Assembly (NCBI GenBank): GCA_002436415.1
Contig: DJMA01000011.1
Span: 1 to 64,000, forward strand
Source: Bdellovibrionaceae bacterium UBA6502
Lineage (GTDB): Bacteria > Bdellovibrionota > Bdellovibrionia > Bdellovibrionales > UBA840
Length of the DNA: 64,000 bases
Direction of reading: 5' to 3'
Shown here: one piece after another, positions 24,198 through 33,668 of the stretch
How positions within the stretch are numbered: the stretch's first letter is position 1
Layout of the letters: every line of letters begins with the position of its first letter
The notes under the pieces: generated by a model
Told to the model about the DNA's origin: nothing
Databases searched by the model: none
The model's input: the letters and a program-made list of their open reading frames with translations, nothing else
Program-made: the position numbers and the translations under genes

Positions 24198-25457
24198 TTA
24201 ACGAGGGTACAATCCGCGTAACAACATGGCTTTTTCAATGCGCTTATATGCGGCAGCCATCGCTGTTGATCTCATATCTGTTTCGTATTCTTGGGCTAGA
24301 TCCCAAACTCGATCAAAAGCGCCAGTGATTACGATTTTCAATTTACGATTTACTTCTTCGATATCCCAGAAGTAAGAAGCAATCCCTTGAACCCACTCAA
24401 AGTAAGAAACGATTACACCACCACCGTTGGCAAGAACGTCAGGAACAATTCTAGTGCCATGTTTGTGAAGGTAAGTACTTGCTTCAGAGGTGATAGGACC
24501 GTTTGCTCCTTCAATGATCAAACGTGCTTTAATTTTTGACATATTTGAAGTGTTAATCACACTTTCTAATGCAGCAGGGATTAAGGCCTCAACATCTAAC
24601 TCAAGAAGTTCGTTATTTGAGATTTTCTCACCCATATCACAGTGAAGAAGGTTTCTTTTTTCTTCATAGCGTTTGATCAATAGCTCAATGTCTAAGCCCT
24701 CAGGATCATAAATAGCACCATTCACATCACTAACGGCTACTACTTTTGCGCCCAATTCATGAGCGTAGAGCGCTGCGTGTGAACCCACGTTACCAAAACC
24801 TTGTACGGCAACTGTAGTTTCTTTCATGCTTTGACCTAGTTTTTCAACGGCTCTTTCTAAGCAAAACACCACTCCTAAGCCGGTTGCACCAGTTCTACCT
24901 AGAGAACCACCAATTTCAATTGGTTTTCCAGTTACAACTCCAGGAACGGCATAACCAACTTGTTGAGAATAAGTATCCATCAACCAAGCCATAGTTTGTG
25001 CGTCAGTTCCAACATCAGGTGCTGGGATATCACTAGCGGCACCGATAAATGGTGCGATCTCAGTAGTGTATCGTCTGGTTAAATTTTGTTTTTCTGTTTT
25101 AGACAAAATGGTTGGATCAACACAGATACCACCTTTTGCTCCACCTAATGGAAGGTTCAATAAAGCATTTTTAAAGGACATTAAAGTCGCAAGGGCGGCA
25201 ACCTCACTTAGAGTCACTCCTTGATGGTAACGAATACCACCTTTACAAGGCCCAAGAGCTTGGGAGTGCTGTACGCGGAAACCACGAAATACTTTTACGC
25301 TTCGATCGTCCATACGAACAGGAACGCTCACGCATACTGATCTTTTAGGTTCAGTTAGTCGGGCTAGTACGTTGGGATCTGTATTAACTGTCTTTGAAAT
25401 GGCATTAATATTTGCAAGGGTGTTGTTGTAAAATTCCCCGCTATATAGCTCTTCCAT
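24198..25457 (-). CDS. gdhA: Glutamate dehydrogenase (Glu/Leu/Phe/Val dehydrogenase family)
   Basis: Oxidative deamination of glutamate to 2-oxoglutarate, linking amino-acid catabolism to the TCA cycle. The 419-residue length fits the hexameric small GDH class. The catalytic lysine region NLPLGGAKGGICVDP (near 105-120), the KGGIRYHQGV substrate segment and the NAD-binding VQGFGNVGSHAA (near 220) are intact. Family members acting on branched-chain amino acids share these motifs, but DVGTDAQTMAWLMD suits GDH. It has its own terminator. An amino-acid-fed predator would be expected to use it with GcvP and the symporter. Confidence 0.93.
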   Translation of the reverse strand: MEELYSGEFYNNTLANINAISKTVNTDPNVLARLTEPKRSVCVSVPVRMDDRSVKVFRGFRVQHSQALGPCKGGIRYHQGVTLSEVAALATLMSFKNALLNLPLGGAKGGICVDPTILSKTEKQNLTRRYTTEIAPFIGAASDIPAPDVGTDAQTMAWLMDTYSQQVGYAVPGVVTGKPIEIGGSLGRTGATGLGVVFCLERAVEKLGQSMKETTVAVQGFGNVGSHAALYAHELGAKVVAVSDVNGAIYDPEGLDIELLIKRYEEKRNLLHCDMGEKISNNELLELDVEALIPAALESVINTSNMSKIKARLIIEGANGPITSEASTYLHKHGTRIVPDVLANGGGVIVSYFEWVQGIASYFWDIEEVNRKLKIVITGAFDRVWDLAQEYETDMRSTAMAAAYKRIEKAMLLRGLYPR

Positions 25458-25742
25458 TTTGCCTCCAAAATTTAAAGTGGCGAGAGCATAGTTAGCTTTT
25501 AATACTAAGTCTAGCTATCTTCGTTGTTTATCCATTGATTTGAAGATATTAGTCGATGAAAGAAAAGCTCCGACGCGCTCCGGCTTTCATATTAAGCAAA
25601 ACTAATTTAGCGATGCTTAAATCTGTGACTAATTTGGTAAGCTTGTGTCTTGCCAGTGTGGGATTATTAATCAATAATATCGCTATCTTATGGCTCGGAA
25701 TTGAGGCAAAAAGTTATGCCTAGAAAATAAAGGATTATCAGG

Positions 25743-26747
25743 TTGAGCGAAAACAAAAGCCTATTGATCAGAATGGATAAAATTGGCGATCTCATCTTGA
25801 GTTTAGGTGTGGATCAACACCCAGAATTGGCCTCTAGAGAAGTGCATTGGTTAGTGCCTTCTTTCACTCAATTTATTTTGCAAGCCTCACAACCAAAACG
25901 TAAGTTCCGGGCTTTTGATAAAGCCTTCAGCTGGAAGAATTTCTTTGAGTTGGTAAGATATTTAAAATCGGAATCTTTTAGCGAAGCTGTTTTTTTTCAG
26001 GGAGAAAAGTGGATACTTTTTGCTCTTTGGTGGGCAAGGATTCCCGTTCGTGTTGGAGCAAAATCAAGTTTATGGTCTTTGTTGTTTTTAAACAAAGCCA
26101 TTAAGCAAAAACGCTCTCAAGTGCAAATGTCTGAATTTGCCTATAATCAAAAGCTTTTGGAGCAAGGTTTATCTTTGTCGGAAGTGAATTTACTAGAGCC
26201 CACTCAACTTAAAGCTAGCGTAGAATTGCAAAGAGATTATCTTTCTAAAGAGTATTATGTCATTCACGCGGGTATGGGTGGCAGCGCGCTTAATTGGTCA
26301 CAAGAGAAGTACTATTCTGTAATTGAGAGCTTGGTTGGTAAAAATAAGTTAGTGGTTCTGACTGGCACAGAGGCGGATCGCCCTTTGATTCAAAAAATAT
26401 TAGATAAAATCGAGGAAGTAAAACTTCCTAATGTTTATATTGAAGTTGGAAAATTGAGTGGGTCAGAGCTCTTAGTTGTTTTAGAGAAAGCCAAAGCGGT
26501 TTTGGCACCAAGTACTGGAGTGCTTCATCTAGCGGCTAGTTTAGGAGCTTTTAGTTTGGGACTTTATCCACCGATTCGGGTGCAGAGTATTAAAAGGTGG
26601 GGGGCTTATGGGCAAAAAGTGCTAAACATGGCTCCGGCCGTTGACTGTCCCGAAGTCTTCCACTGTCGCGGAGAGGCTTGCCAATATTATCCTTGTATGG
26701 AATCTATAGCGCCAGAAAAAGTTTTAGGAGAAATGCTAAATGACTGA
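25743..26747 (+). CDS. Glycosyltransferase family 9 (LPS heptosyltransferase-like)
   Basis: A 334-residue GT9 enzyme, the family that adds heptose to the LPS inner core. The opening LLIRMDKIGDLILSLG is the classic ADP-heptose:LPS heptosyltransferase start. HAGMGGSALNWSQEKY (about 175) and APSTGVLHLAASLGAFSLGLYPP (about 257) are the donor-site blocks. The start is TTG at 25743 with AAAGGA upstream. The last 8 bp overlap the heptose kinase gene, so the two make a heptose operon. Confidence 0.88.
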   Translation: MSENKSLLIRMDKIGDLILSLGVDQHPELASREVHWLVPSFTQFILQASQPKRKFRAFDKAFSWKNFFELVRYLKSESFSEAVFFQGEKWILFALWWARIPVRVGAKSSLWSLLFLNKAIKQKRSQVQMSEFAYNQKLLEQGLSLSEVNLLEPTQLKASVELQRDYLSKEYYVIHAGMGGSALNWSQEKYYSVIESLVGKNKLVVLTGTEADRPLIQKILDKIEEVKLPNVYIEVGKLSGSELLVVLEKAKAVLAPSTGVLHLAASLGAFSLGLYPPIRVQSIKRWGAYGQKVLNMAPAVDCPEVFHCRGEACQYYPCMESIAPEKVLGEMLND

Positions 26748-27747
26748 ATTAGCGAGCAAAAAAGAAAAAGTATTGCAAAAACTTACAGACTTAAAGAAAT
26801 CTCGAGTAATGATTGTCGGAGATATCGGTCTTGATGAATATGTAAATGGTAATGTGAAACGAATTAGTCCTGAAGCACCAGTGCCAGTTCTTGATGTGGC
26901 TAAGGAAGAAGTTCGACTTGGTTTGGCGGCTAACGTGGCACAAAACATTTCCTCTTTGGGGGGAACACCAGTTTTAATTAGTTTGATTGGTCAAGACAAG
27001 ACGGGGAGTGAGTTACGAGCTCTCCTTGAAGACGCACAAGTAGATTCTGACTTTTTGGTAGTGGATTCCGAAAGACCAACCACTAGAAAATTGCGTGTGA
27101 TGTCAGGTCATCATCATATTGTTCGTGTTGATTATGAGAAAAAGAAATTTCTTTCTTCTGATGTGGAAGAAAAATTGTTGGCAATGGCAAAAGAGCAGAT
27201 GGATAAAGTTGATATCGTCGTTTTGCAAGACTACGCAAAAGGAGTTTTATCAAAGAGTCTTTGTCAGAGCGTGATCGCTCTTGCTAAGGAACATTCTAAA
27301 GTGGTTTTAGTAGACCCAAATAGAAATACTCCTTTAGATTACTATTCGGGAGCAAATTTAATGACTCCTAACTTAGATGAGGCCTTGACCCTAGGAGGCT
27401 TCGACTTAGAGGAAACTCGTGGAAGTGATGACTCACTAAGTGATGTAGGTCAAAAGCTTATGGACGGGATCTCTTCGGATAAAATGATCATTACAAGAAG
27501 CCAAGATGGAATGAGTTTGTTTGAAGATGGAGAGAATAAACGAGTTCCTACCTTTGCAAGAAAGGTCTCAGATGTAACTGGTGCCGGGGATACGGTAATT
27601 GCAGCGATTTCTTTGGGAATAGGTGCTGGTTTTGATTTAGAAGAGTCTTGTATTTTGGCAAACTATGCAGCTGGCGTTGTTGTTGGAAAAATTGGTTGTG
27701 TGCCATGCTACTCTTCTGAGTTAGTGGACTATATGAATAGCCACTAA
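26740..27747 (+). CDS. rfaE1: D-glycero-beta-D-manno-heptose-7-phosphate kinase (RfaE/HldE kinase domain)
   Basis: A PfkB-family kinase phosphorylating heptose 7-phosphate in ADP-heptose synthesis. KSRVMIVGDIGLDEYVNGNVKRISPEAPVPVL is split here across residues 18-50 as the RfaE N-terminal signature; the PfkB anion-hole motif DVTGAGDTVIAAISLG is near 275. At 335 residues it is the kinase only; the cytidylyltransferase half of bifunctional HldE is absent and should be encoded elsewhere. It is coupled to the GT9 gene. Its stop overlaps the convergent gene's stop through CTAA. Confidence 0.9.
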   Translation: MTELASKKEKVLQKLTDLKKSRVMIVGDIGLDEYVNGNVKRISPEAPVPVLDVAKEEVRLGLAANVAQNISSLGGTPVLISLIGQDKTGSELRALLEDAQVDSDFLVVDSERPTTRKLRVMSGHHHIVRVDYEKKKFLSSDVEEKLLAMAKEQMDKVDIVVLQDYAKGVLSKSLCQSVIALAKEHSKVVLVDPNRNTPLDYYSGANLMTPNLDEALTLGGFDLEETRGSDDSLSDVGQKLMDGISSDKMIITRSQDGMSLFEDGENKRVPTFARKVSDVTGAGDTVIAAISLGIGAGFDLEESCILANYAAGVVVGKIGCVPCYSSELVDYMNSH

Positions 27748-29144
27748 TCACTGGCTTTGGCAGATTTACTACACAACATTGGTCCCATTTCATCGGCTAC
27801 AAAATCTTGGTAAGAATCATGAACACGGCGAAGACGTACCTTGTTTAAAAACGGAAGTAACTCTTCGCGGATCACCTCCATGGCTGAACTCCATTCATAT
27901 TCTCCTTCAGAAAATCGAAACATTAAATCAGTGAGTTTATATTCAAAGGCTTTTTGGGTTTTCAAAGATGCAGAGCTTAGGTTGGAGATTATTCTTTCAA
28001 TGATCGTACTATCTTCTTTGTCTAGGGCTTGGTTGTAAATTTTGTTGAGGATGTCAATATTAGACTGAATCACCGCGCGAGGAATGATGAGCTTTGCGAT
28101 GGCGCTAGCGTTTTTATAGTTAGAGGAACTTAGCATTTTTAAATACAAGTTCTCTAATGTGCTTAGGTCAAGGTATTCAGCAAATCGACCAATTTCAAAT
28201 AGGTTTATGTCTAAGCTGTTTTTTGACGAAGGGCTTTTGAGAGTGTTTTCAATTTCAAATTTTAAGGCATTCAGTTTTAAAGTGAGTTCGCTTTCTTTCA
28301 TGCAAAGCAAACAATTTTCTTGGCGTTCTATAATGTCTAAGGCGATTTTGTTAGCGTCACCAAAATCTATGTTCCAACGCTTGGTCTGTAGATAATCTAG
28401 GAATTTAGCTTCAAGCTGATTGGATTCTATAAAGTGTTTAATGGAACTCATATTTTCCAAAGCCAATGCTTTTTTATGTTCAGAATTTTTTTGCGAACTT
28501 TCATAGAGTTGTCCAGTTTGGGACTCTTCAATAAATTTTGCCGTGTCTGTGTAATGAGCCTTTCCTTCTAAGTCGTCGATATAAACAAGGGAAGATATGG
28601 ATTCTAAGCCTTTGTAAAAAGGCGAGTGGCTGTCCATTAAGAATAAATCAGTTCGCTGGTGATAGGAGTCACTCAAGCGAGATTTTATTTTTTCATAAAC
28701 TGTGCCTGAAAACCCAGTATCAACAAAAACCAGGCTTTCACTAGTTGTGTTATTTAACTTTTGGTTTAATAGATCAATAGCGCGAGGATGAGACGACAGT
28801 GAAGTTGAAAGACTAATCAAGTGAAGTCTTTTTCGCTCTTGCTTGGGGAAAATCAATTTTGCCATATCATAAAGGTATTCGGCATCTCTCGCTAAAAATA
28901 TGAAATCGGAGTTTGCTGGATAGCTTCGATAGAGAACAGCAAGACTTATGAACATGGCCTGGAGTTGTGGCTTACTTAGAATTTCAAGGCTATCTGAACT
29001 TGCAGGGCTAGCTTCTAGGCTTTCGATGCTGGGACGTTGCAAATAGGAGTCCTTTGGTAGCGCGAAGGCTTGGCCAAAACAGTGAACCCAAAGGGCTAAA
29101 CTGAGGAAATAAATTAGTATTCTTTTAGTTACACTCATATCCAT
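27744..29144 (-). CDS. Exported protein of unknown function with RD and VDTGFSG motifs
   Basis: A signal peptide (about residues 10-30, ending FGQAFA) precedes a 430-residue mature protein. The N-terminal domain (about 45-200) contains DFIFLARDAEYLYDMAKL and SLVFVDTGFSGTVYEKI, two motifs arranged like an alpha/beta phosphotransfer or phosphoribosyl-type site. The rest is helical and includes a CLLC pair near 280. I cannot name the family. It stands alone on the minus strand, facing the heptose kinase with overlapping stops. Confidence 0.65.
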   Translation of the reverse strand: MDMSVTKRILIYFLSLALWVHCFGQAFALPKDSYLQRPSIESLEASPASSDSLEILSKPQLQAMFISLAVLYRSYPANSDFIFLARDAEYLYDMAKLIFPKQERKRLHLISLSTSLSSHPRAIDLLNQKLNNTTSESLVFVDTGFSGTVYEKIKSRLSDSYHQRTDLFLMDSHSPFYKGLESISSLVYIDDLEGKAHYTDTAKFIEESQTGQLYESSQKNSEHKKALALENMSSIKHFIESNQLEAKFLDYLQTKRWNIDFGDANKIALDIIERQENCLLCMKESELTLKLNALKFEIENTLKSPSSKNSLDINLFEIGRFAEYLDLSTLENLYLKMLSSSNYKNASAIAKLIIPRAVIQSNIDILNKIYNQALDKEDSTIIERIISNLSSASLKTQKAFEYKLTDLMFRFSEGEYEWSSAMEVIREELLPFLNKVRLRRVHDSYQDFVADEMGPMLCSKSAKASD

Positions 29145-29464
29145 TTTAAAAATAAAGTGATTCGCTTTTTTATAATGTTTCCGATCACTTAAGTGATATT
29201 ATTGCAAGCGATGCCAAGTGAAAAGCTGGTGTTCCTATGTATATTAAAATGACAGACTTAAAACAAATCAGAAAAACTTCTGTGATTTCAACACTTAAAC
29301 TTGTCAGTGTTAAGGGACGCAAATTGTAAGTGCTAAAAGCTATCTATTGTGTTCACAAGTCTATAAAGCTTTCATAAGCCTGAAGTATGCAAAGGCTTTT
29401 CTGTAGTAATCTTGAAAAAATAGCTGGAAAACTGTATATTTGCGGCAGTTTGGGAGCTTACTTT
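29145..29464. other. Intergenic region upstream of rlmN with a palindrome
   Basis: The region separates divergent genes. It holds a perfect 14-bp palindrome, ATCACTTAAGTGAT, at 29184-29197. A 30-codon frame at 29236-29328 has no ribosome-binding site and is not called. A run reading GGGACGCAAA at about 29314 recalls the c-di-GMP-I riboswitch core, but the rest of that fold is missing. Confidence 0.4.
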
Positions 29465-30538
29465 ATGAAGAATTTTTTCTCGTTAACAATGCCACAATTA
29501 AAAGACTATTTAGCTGAGCTTGGAAAAGAAAAGTTTAGAGCGCAGCAGTTATTTCGTTGGGTTTATGTTCAAGGTGAAACTGAAATCGAAAATATGACGA
29601 ACTTATCAAAAAAGTTTCGTGAAGAGTTACCAAACTATTTAACTTTTGAATTGCCAAAAGTAGTCGAGCAACTGGATTCCGTAGATGGAACACGTAAGTT
29701 GCTTTTTGATGTTGGCGACAATATGACTGTAGAAACAGTTTTGATTCCCTCGGAAGATCGCCTAACCATTTGTTTATCGAGTGAAGTGGGCTGTAATATG
29801 GCTTGTCGCTTTTGTTACACGGGGAAACAAAAATTAAAGAAACGTCTTAGTACAGAGCAGATCGTTGGGCAGTATGTCCAAGCAGCAAAAACTCTTGAAG
29901 GTGAAGATCGTCGAATTACCAATATAGTTTTCATGGGAATGGGTGAGCCTTTAGATAATTGTGATGCTGTTTTTAATTCCATTGAAATTATCACTGCCGA
30001 TTACGGATTTAATTTAAGTCGTAAAAGAGTTACGGTTTCAACCTCTGGTATAGTTCCTGAAATGCATCGAGTTTGGGAGGCAAAGGTTCGCCTGGCTGTG
30101 AGTTTGAATGCTGCCTATGATGAGATTCGTAACGTAGTAATGCCGGTAAACCGTAGATGGCCTCTTGAAGTTTTATTGGAAACTTGTAAAGAGTTTTGTG
30201 CTCAAACGAAAGATTCGATCACCTTCGAATATGTACTTTTGAAGGACGTAACAGATTCTTTAGAAGATGCACGTAAGCTGCCAAAGTTATTAAAGGGCAT
30301 CCCTTGTAAGGTGAATTTAATTCCTTTTAACGAGCATCCTGGCTCTGAGTACAAAAGACCCAATCGTCAAAGGGTACTTACTTTCCAAAAAGTATTAATG
30401 GAAGCGGGAATGCAAACTCTAATTCGTAGAACCATGGGACGTGATATTTATGCAGCCTGCGGTCAGTTGACTTCGAAGTTTGAGGGAAGACCAGAGATGA
30501 TGGATATGAAAAAACCAAGTAACGATTTACACATCTAG
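29465..30538 (+). CDS. rlmN: 23S rRNA / tRNA (adenine-C2) methyltransferase RlmN
   Basis: A radical SAM enzyme that methylates A2503 of 23S rRNA and A37 of some tRNAs. The cluster motif is CNMACRFC (near residue 115) and the methyl-carrying C-terminal cysteine is in AACGQL (near 340). GMGEPLDN and VSLNAAYDEIRN also match; Cfr is the only close alternative. The start at 29465 is chosen because the family normally begins with this short helical region and GGGAG lies about 9 bases upstream; an open extension goes to 29387. A terminator follows. Confidence 0.95.
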   Translation: MKNFFSLTMPQLKDYLAELGKEKFRAQQLFRWVYVQGETEIENMTNLSKKFREELPNYLTFELPKVVEQLDSVDGTRKLLFDVGDNMTVETVLIPSEDRLTICLSSEVGCNMACRFCYTGKQKLKKRLSTEQIVGQYVQAAKTLEGEDRRITNIVFMGMGEPLDNCDAVFNSIEIITADYGFNLSRKRVTVSTSGIVPEMHRVWEAKVRLAVSLNAAYDEIRNVVMPVNRRWPLEVLLETCKEFCAQTKDSITFEYVLLKDVTDSLEDARKLPKLLKGIPCKVNLIPFNEHPGSEYKRPNRQRVLTFQKVLMEAGMQTLIRRTMGRDIYAACGQLTSKFEGRPEMMDMKKPSNDLHI

Positions 30539-30573
30539 TTAGGACTAAAGTTTTAACTTCTCTAAATTTTATG

Positions 30574-30601
30574 AAAGCTCTCCAGAAGGGGAGCTTTTTT
30601 T
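30574..30601 (+). terminator. Intrinsic terminator of rlmN
   Basis: AAAGCTCTCC-AGAA-GGGGAGCTTT forms a 10-bp stem with one T-G wobble, then a run of seven T. Confidence 0.9.
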
Positions 30602-30716
30602 ATGGCATGAATTGTCTGCCAATTCCTACTCTTTGGTCTATGTAGACTAGGTGATTGGCTAGAAGTGAAACCGAGAACTAAGTTATTTTTTAGTGGTTCC
30701 CGATACTTATGTAGAT

Positions 30717-32357
30717 ATGGGTCATAATAACGACGATGATAAAACAAAGAGATACGTCGACTTTTTAACGGACGATGAAAATCAAGATTTTGATATCTTG
30801 AATCGTGCCGAAGTGGATGAGAGTGCAGAGGATTTTGACCCAGCTGCTATGAGTAACTCTATTGAGTTAGAATCTTCAGAGTCTGAGGAATCCCAAGAAG
30901 CAATAATAACCGGGCCAAGAACTTTTCTGGCTGATGAGTTAGGCTTAGATAGCAGTGAAGCTCTGGTAAAAAATCAAGATCAAGATCAAGATCAAGAAAA
31001 TGAAGCCAGTGCAAAAGATGAATCGGCCGATGAATCTCTAGACTTACAGACCAGCCTTAGTATTGAAGATAGTTCTGAAAGTTTTAAAGCGGAGCAAATC
31101 GCTGTGGATGAAAGTTCTCGCAATGATTATGATCCCGACTTTTCCTATGCCGAATTTGCCAATATTTTACAAGACGCAACTTCTACAAAAGAAAAGTCTG
31201 AGCCAGTAGCCTCTGTAGACTCAGAAAAAGAAGAGGAGCCAACCGAAGAAATTTCTTGGAGTAATGAAGTCTCTATGGATGAAAAATCTTCTGAGGAAGA
31301 AGCAGCGCCAGTGGATGTTCAAGCGGATTATGCAACAGCAAAAATACGAATTAAAGAAGAACCAGTACGAGAAGAAGTTGCGATCGCTTCTGAGAAAAAT
31401 ACTGATGATCATGAGGACAGCTTATTTACTGAAGAGCCTTTGACGAAAAATTCTTTAAGAATGGGTAGTGACACTTTTAGAGATGAGGCAACGGATAAGC
31501 TTTCTAAAAAGAAAATAGAACAGGCTATTAAAGAAGAGGATTTAAAGACTGAGAAAGATACTAATTCAGGTCTTTCTAGTGAGGAGAGCTTAGCTAAGGA
31601 AAAGCCAAATACCTCCAGTATTAGTCAAACGGCTGTAGATTATAGTGCAGGAAAAACGAATGAAGTAGCGCAAGAGGAGCCTAGATCCAAAGTTTCTAGC
31701 TTGCATGAACATAGTGGCGACTATGAAACGAGTTTTAGAGCGACACAAGCGCAAAGCACAGTGAATCAGCCAAATTTACAATCCAATGAAAGTCTACGCT
31801 TAGCACAGGATAAAATTCTTGATCTTGAATCAGAGTTAGAGAAGCTAAGAATTGAAAACCAGGAACTAGCTGCTGCCGGTGAAGTATTAAAAAGAAAATT
31901 AAATGAGCAAGATAGTTCTAGAATTAAGCTGGATAAAACAAAGCAAGAAATTGAGCAGCAATTAAAAGAAGAAGTGGAACATTCTCAGTTGAGAATCCAA
32001 GCTAAAAACCAAGAAATTGCAGAACTACGAGTGAAGGTTGAAAGCTTAGAGCTACGCTTGCAGAGAGATTTGCAAAGAGTTCGAAGTAGAGAGAGAGAGT
32101 TAGAAAATCGTTTGGAGATAGTTCGTCTTGAGAACTCTGCGGTTTTACGTAGTAAGGATGAGCACATCCTTGAATTAAAGCGAAAACTGGATCAAAAAGA
32201 TCTAGAAACAGAGCAGCTTAGCGAAAGATTGAAATCACAGATTGATGAATCAAAAGAGAAGCAAGAAAAAATTAAACGTACAATACGTACTTTAAGACTT
32301 GCATTGAATATGTTGGATGAAGCAGAAGACGATATCAAGATGAAGAAGACGGGTTAG
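30717..32357 (+). CDS. Large acidic coiled-coil protein of unknown function
   Basis: About 546 residues. The first 340 are very acidic, low-complexity and probably disordered (many ESSE, EEEP and DESA runs). Residues about 355-545 form a long coiled coil (DLESELEKLRIENQEL onward). Four in-frame copies of ATCAAG at 30973-30996 encode an alternating Gln-Asp run. There is no signal peptide. An upstream GTG at 30693 is an alternative start; neither start has a clear ribosome-binding site. The next gene's ATG directly abuts its stop, so it is coupled to a diguanylate cyclase. A scaffold role is inference. Confidence 0.75.
   Translation: MGHNNDDDKTKRYVDFLTDDENQDFDILNRAEVDESAEDFDPAAMSNSIELESSESEESQEAIITGPRTFLADELGLDSSEALVKNQDQDQDQENEASAKDESADESLDLQTSLSIEDSSESFKAEQIAVDESSRNDYDPDFSYAEFANILQDATSTKEKSEPVASVDSEKEEEPTEEISWSNEVSMDEKSSEEEAAPVDVQADYATAKIRIKEEPVREEVAIASEKNTDDHEDSLFTEEPLTKNSLRMGSDTFRDEATDKLSKKKIEQAIKEEDLKTEKDTNSGLSSEESLAKEKPNTSSISQTAVDYSAGKTNEVAQEEPRSKVSSLHEHSGDYETSFRATQAQSTVNQPNLQSNESLRLAQDKILDLESELEKLRIENQELAAAGEVLKRKLNEQDSSRIKLDKTKQEIEQQLKEEVEHSQLRIQAKNQEIAELRVKVESLELRLQRDLQRVRSRERELENRLEIVRLENSAVLRSKDEHILELKRKLDQKDLETEQLSERLKSQIDESKEKQEKIKRTIRTLRLALNMLDEAEDDIKMKKTG
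30973..30996 (+). repeat. Hexanucleotide tandem repeat (ATCAAG x4) inside the coiled-coil gene
   Basis: Four perfect copies of ATCAAG give a Gln-Asp alternation. Copy-number change would keep the frame. Confidence 0.9.
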
Positions 32358-33668
32358 ATGAAGGTATTGGTTTTTGAAGAACATTTAGGAATGTCGAGGC
32401 ATATCGAAGGTTTTTTTGCAAAACACCGTATGCAGACCTATGTTTGCACCAATGCAAATGATTTTGCACAAGTTGATTTTAGAGATTTTGATGTGTATTT
32501 GCATTTTACTAGCTCCTGTCTTTCAGAAATAAATACAGACTTTATCCTTCGTAGACTACCGAGTGTTTTTATTCACTGTGGTGGCGAGATGATATCTGAA
32601 AAACTTCAGCTTCGCGAGGGTGAAGAGGCTTTTCCTTTTTTAGGGGATCTTTCTTATTTATTGCAAAAGATGGAAAAAGCGATTGTTGAATTCGAAAACT
32701 GGTCAAAGCCTAGTGCTGAAAGTATATTCGAGTTTGAGATGAAATTTAGCATGATTGAAAAAGAAGAAGCTTCCGAACAGATCTGCAATTTAATCGCCAG
32801 ACGTTATTCACTTTCTCAAGTAATCTTTGTTGATTATAATTCTTGGGTGGATAGCATTACTCCAGACAATGTTATTCCATTGGATCGTCGTAGAAAGAAA
32901 CTGAAAAAAGTGGAAATGTTGAGTAATCAAGATTTGTCAAAAAATATGGCGAACAATCTTTGCTTGTTTTTAGATAAAGTTCCTGAGGCGCAAGAGTTTT
33001 ATAGAAACGAAAAATACCAATGCCATTTGTTGAAAGCGGGTCTAGAGCCTGTTGGCTATTTAATTTATTCTTCAGACTATCCAAAACTTCCAGAGGAACG
33101 ATATTTGGAATATGTGTTAAAACGATTTGCGGTGATTTACAAAGAAAAGGATCACTACAAGCGAATCATGGAAGAGTCATATCGTGACGATGTAACTTCA
33201 CTTTATAACCAGAAGTACCTGCCTTTGATAACGGATTCTATGATTAAAGAGGCCAAGCAAACTGGTCAAAACTTTTCCGTTTTATTTATCGACGTGGATC
33301 ATTTTAAAAAGGTAAATGATACCCGTGGGCATTTGATTGGTTCAGAGATTTTGGCACAGCTGGCTAATATATTGAAGGTCAATATCAGAGAAAAGGACTA
33401 TGCTTTCAGGTATGGTGGTGATGAATTTTTACTTCTTTTGCACAATAGTGGGTCGGGCCAAGCAAAGGAAATCGCTGAGAGGATCAGAGTCCAGGTAGAG
33501 GCTCATGATTTTTACGTTCAAGATCAGGTCATTAATATAACTTTGAGTATTGGGATTGCATCTTTTCCAGAACATGCTAAAACCAAGGAAGAAGTAATTG
33601 CACTAGCCGATGAGGCTATGTACAGCGGTAAAAATAAATCTCGAAACATCGTATTTGTAGCTAGCTAA
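32358..33668 (+). CDS. Diguanylate cyclase (GGDEF) with a degenerate receiver-like N-terminus
   Basis: Makes the second messenger c-di-GMP from two GTP. The C-terminal GGDEF domain (about 270-436) is intact: FIDVDHFKKVND for metal and nucleotide binding, RYGGDEF as the active site, and the product-inhibition I-site REKD placed five residues before it. The first 120 residues resemble a receiver fold without a clear phospho-aspartate site; residues 130-260 may be GAF-like. Its ATG abuts the stop of the coiled-coil gene, and its own stop abuts the phosphoesterase ATG. The tight three-gene operon suggests one signalling unit. Confidence 0.9.
   Translation: MKVLVFEEHLGMSRHIEGFFAKHRMQTYVCTNANDFAQVDFRDFDVYLHFTSSCLSEINTDFILRRLPSVFIHCGGEMISEKLQLREGEEAFPFLGDLSYLLQKMEKAIVEFENWSKPSAESIFEFEMKFSMIEKEEASEQICNLIARRYSLSQVIFVDYNSWVDSITPDNVIPLDRRRKKLKKVEMLSNQDLSKNMANNLCLFLDKVPEAQEFYRNEKYQCHLLKAGLEPVGYLIYSSDYPKLPEERYLEYVLKRFAVIYKEKDHYKRIMEESYRDDVTSLYNQKYLPLITDSMIKEAKQTGQNFSVLFIDVDHFKKVNDTRGHLIGSEILAQLANILKVNIREKDYAFRYGGDEFLLLLHNSGSGQAKEIAERIRVQVEAHDFYVQDQVINITLSIGIASFPEHAKTKEEVIALADEAMYSGKNKSRNIVFVAS

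Noticed and set aside
29236..29328. 30-codon basic peptide frame upstream of rlmN
   Set aside because: No ribosome-binding site and nothing to support it beyond an open frame.
29300..29345. GGGACGCAAA preceded by a hairpin, recalling a c-di-GMP-I riboswitch
   Set aside because: The downstream GCC...GGC helix and tetraloop receptor are missing; an 8-base match is expected by chance about this often.
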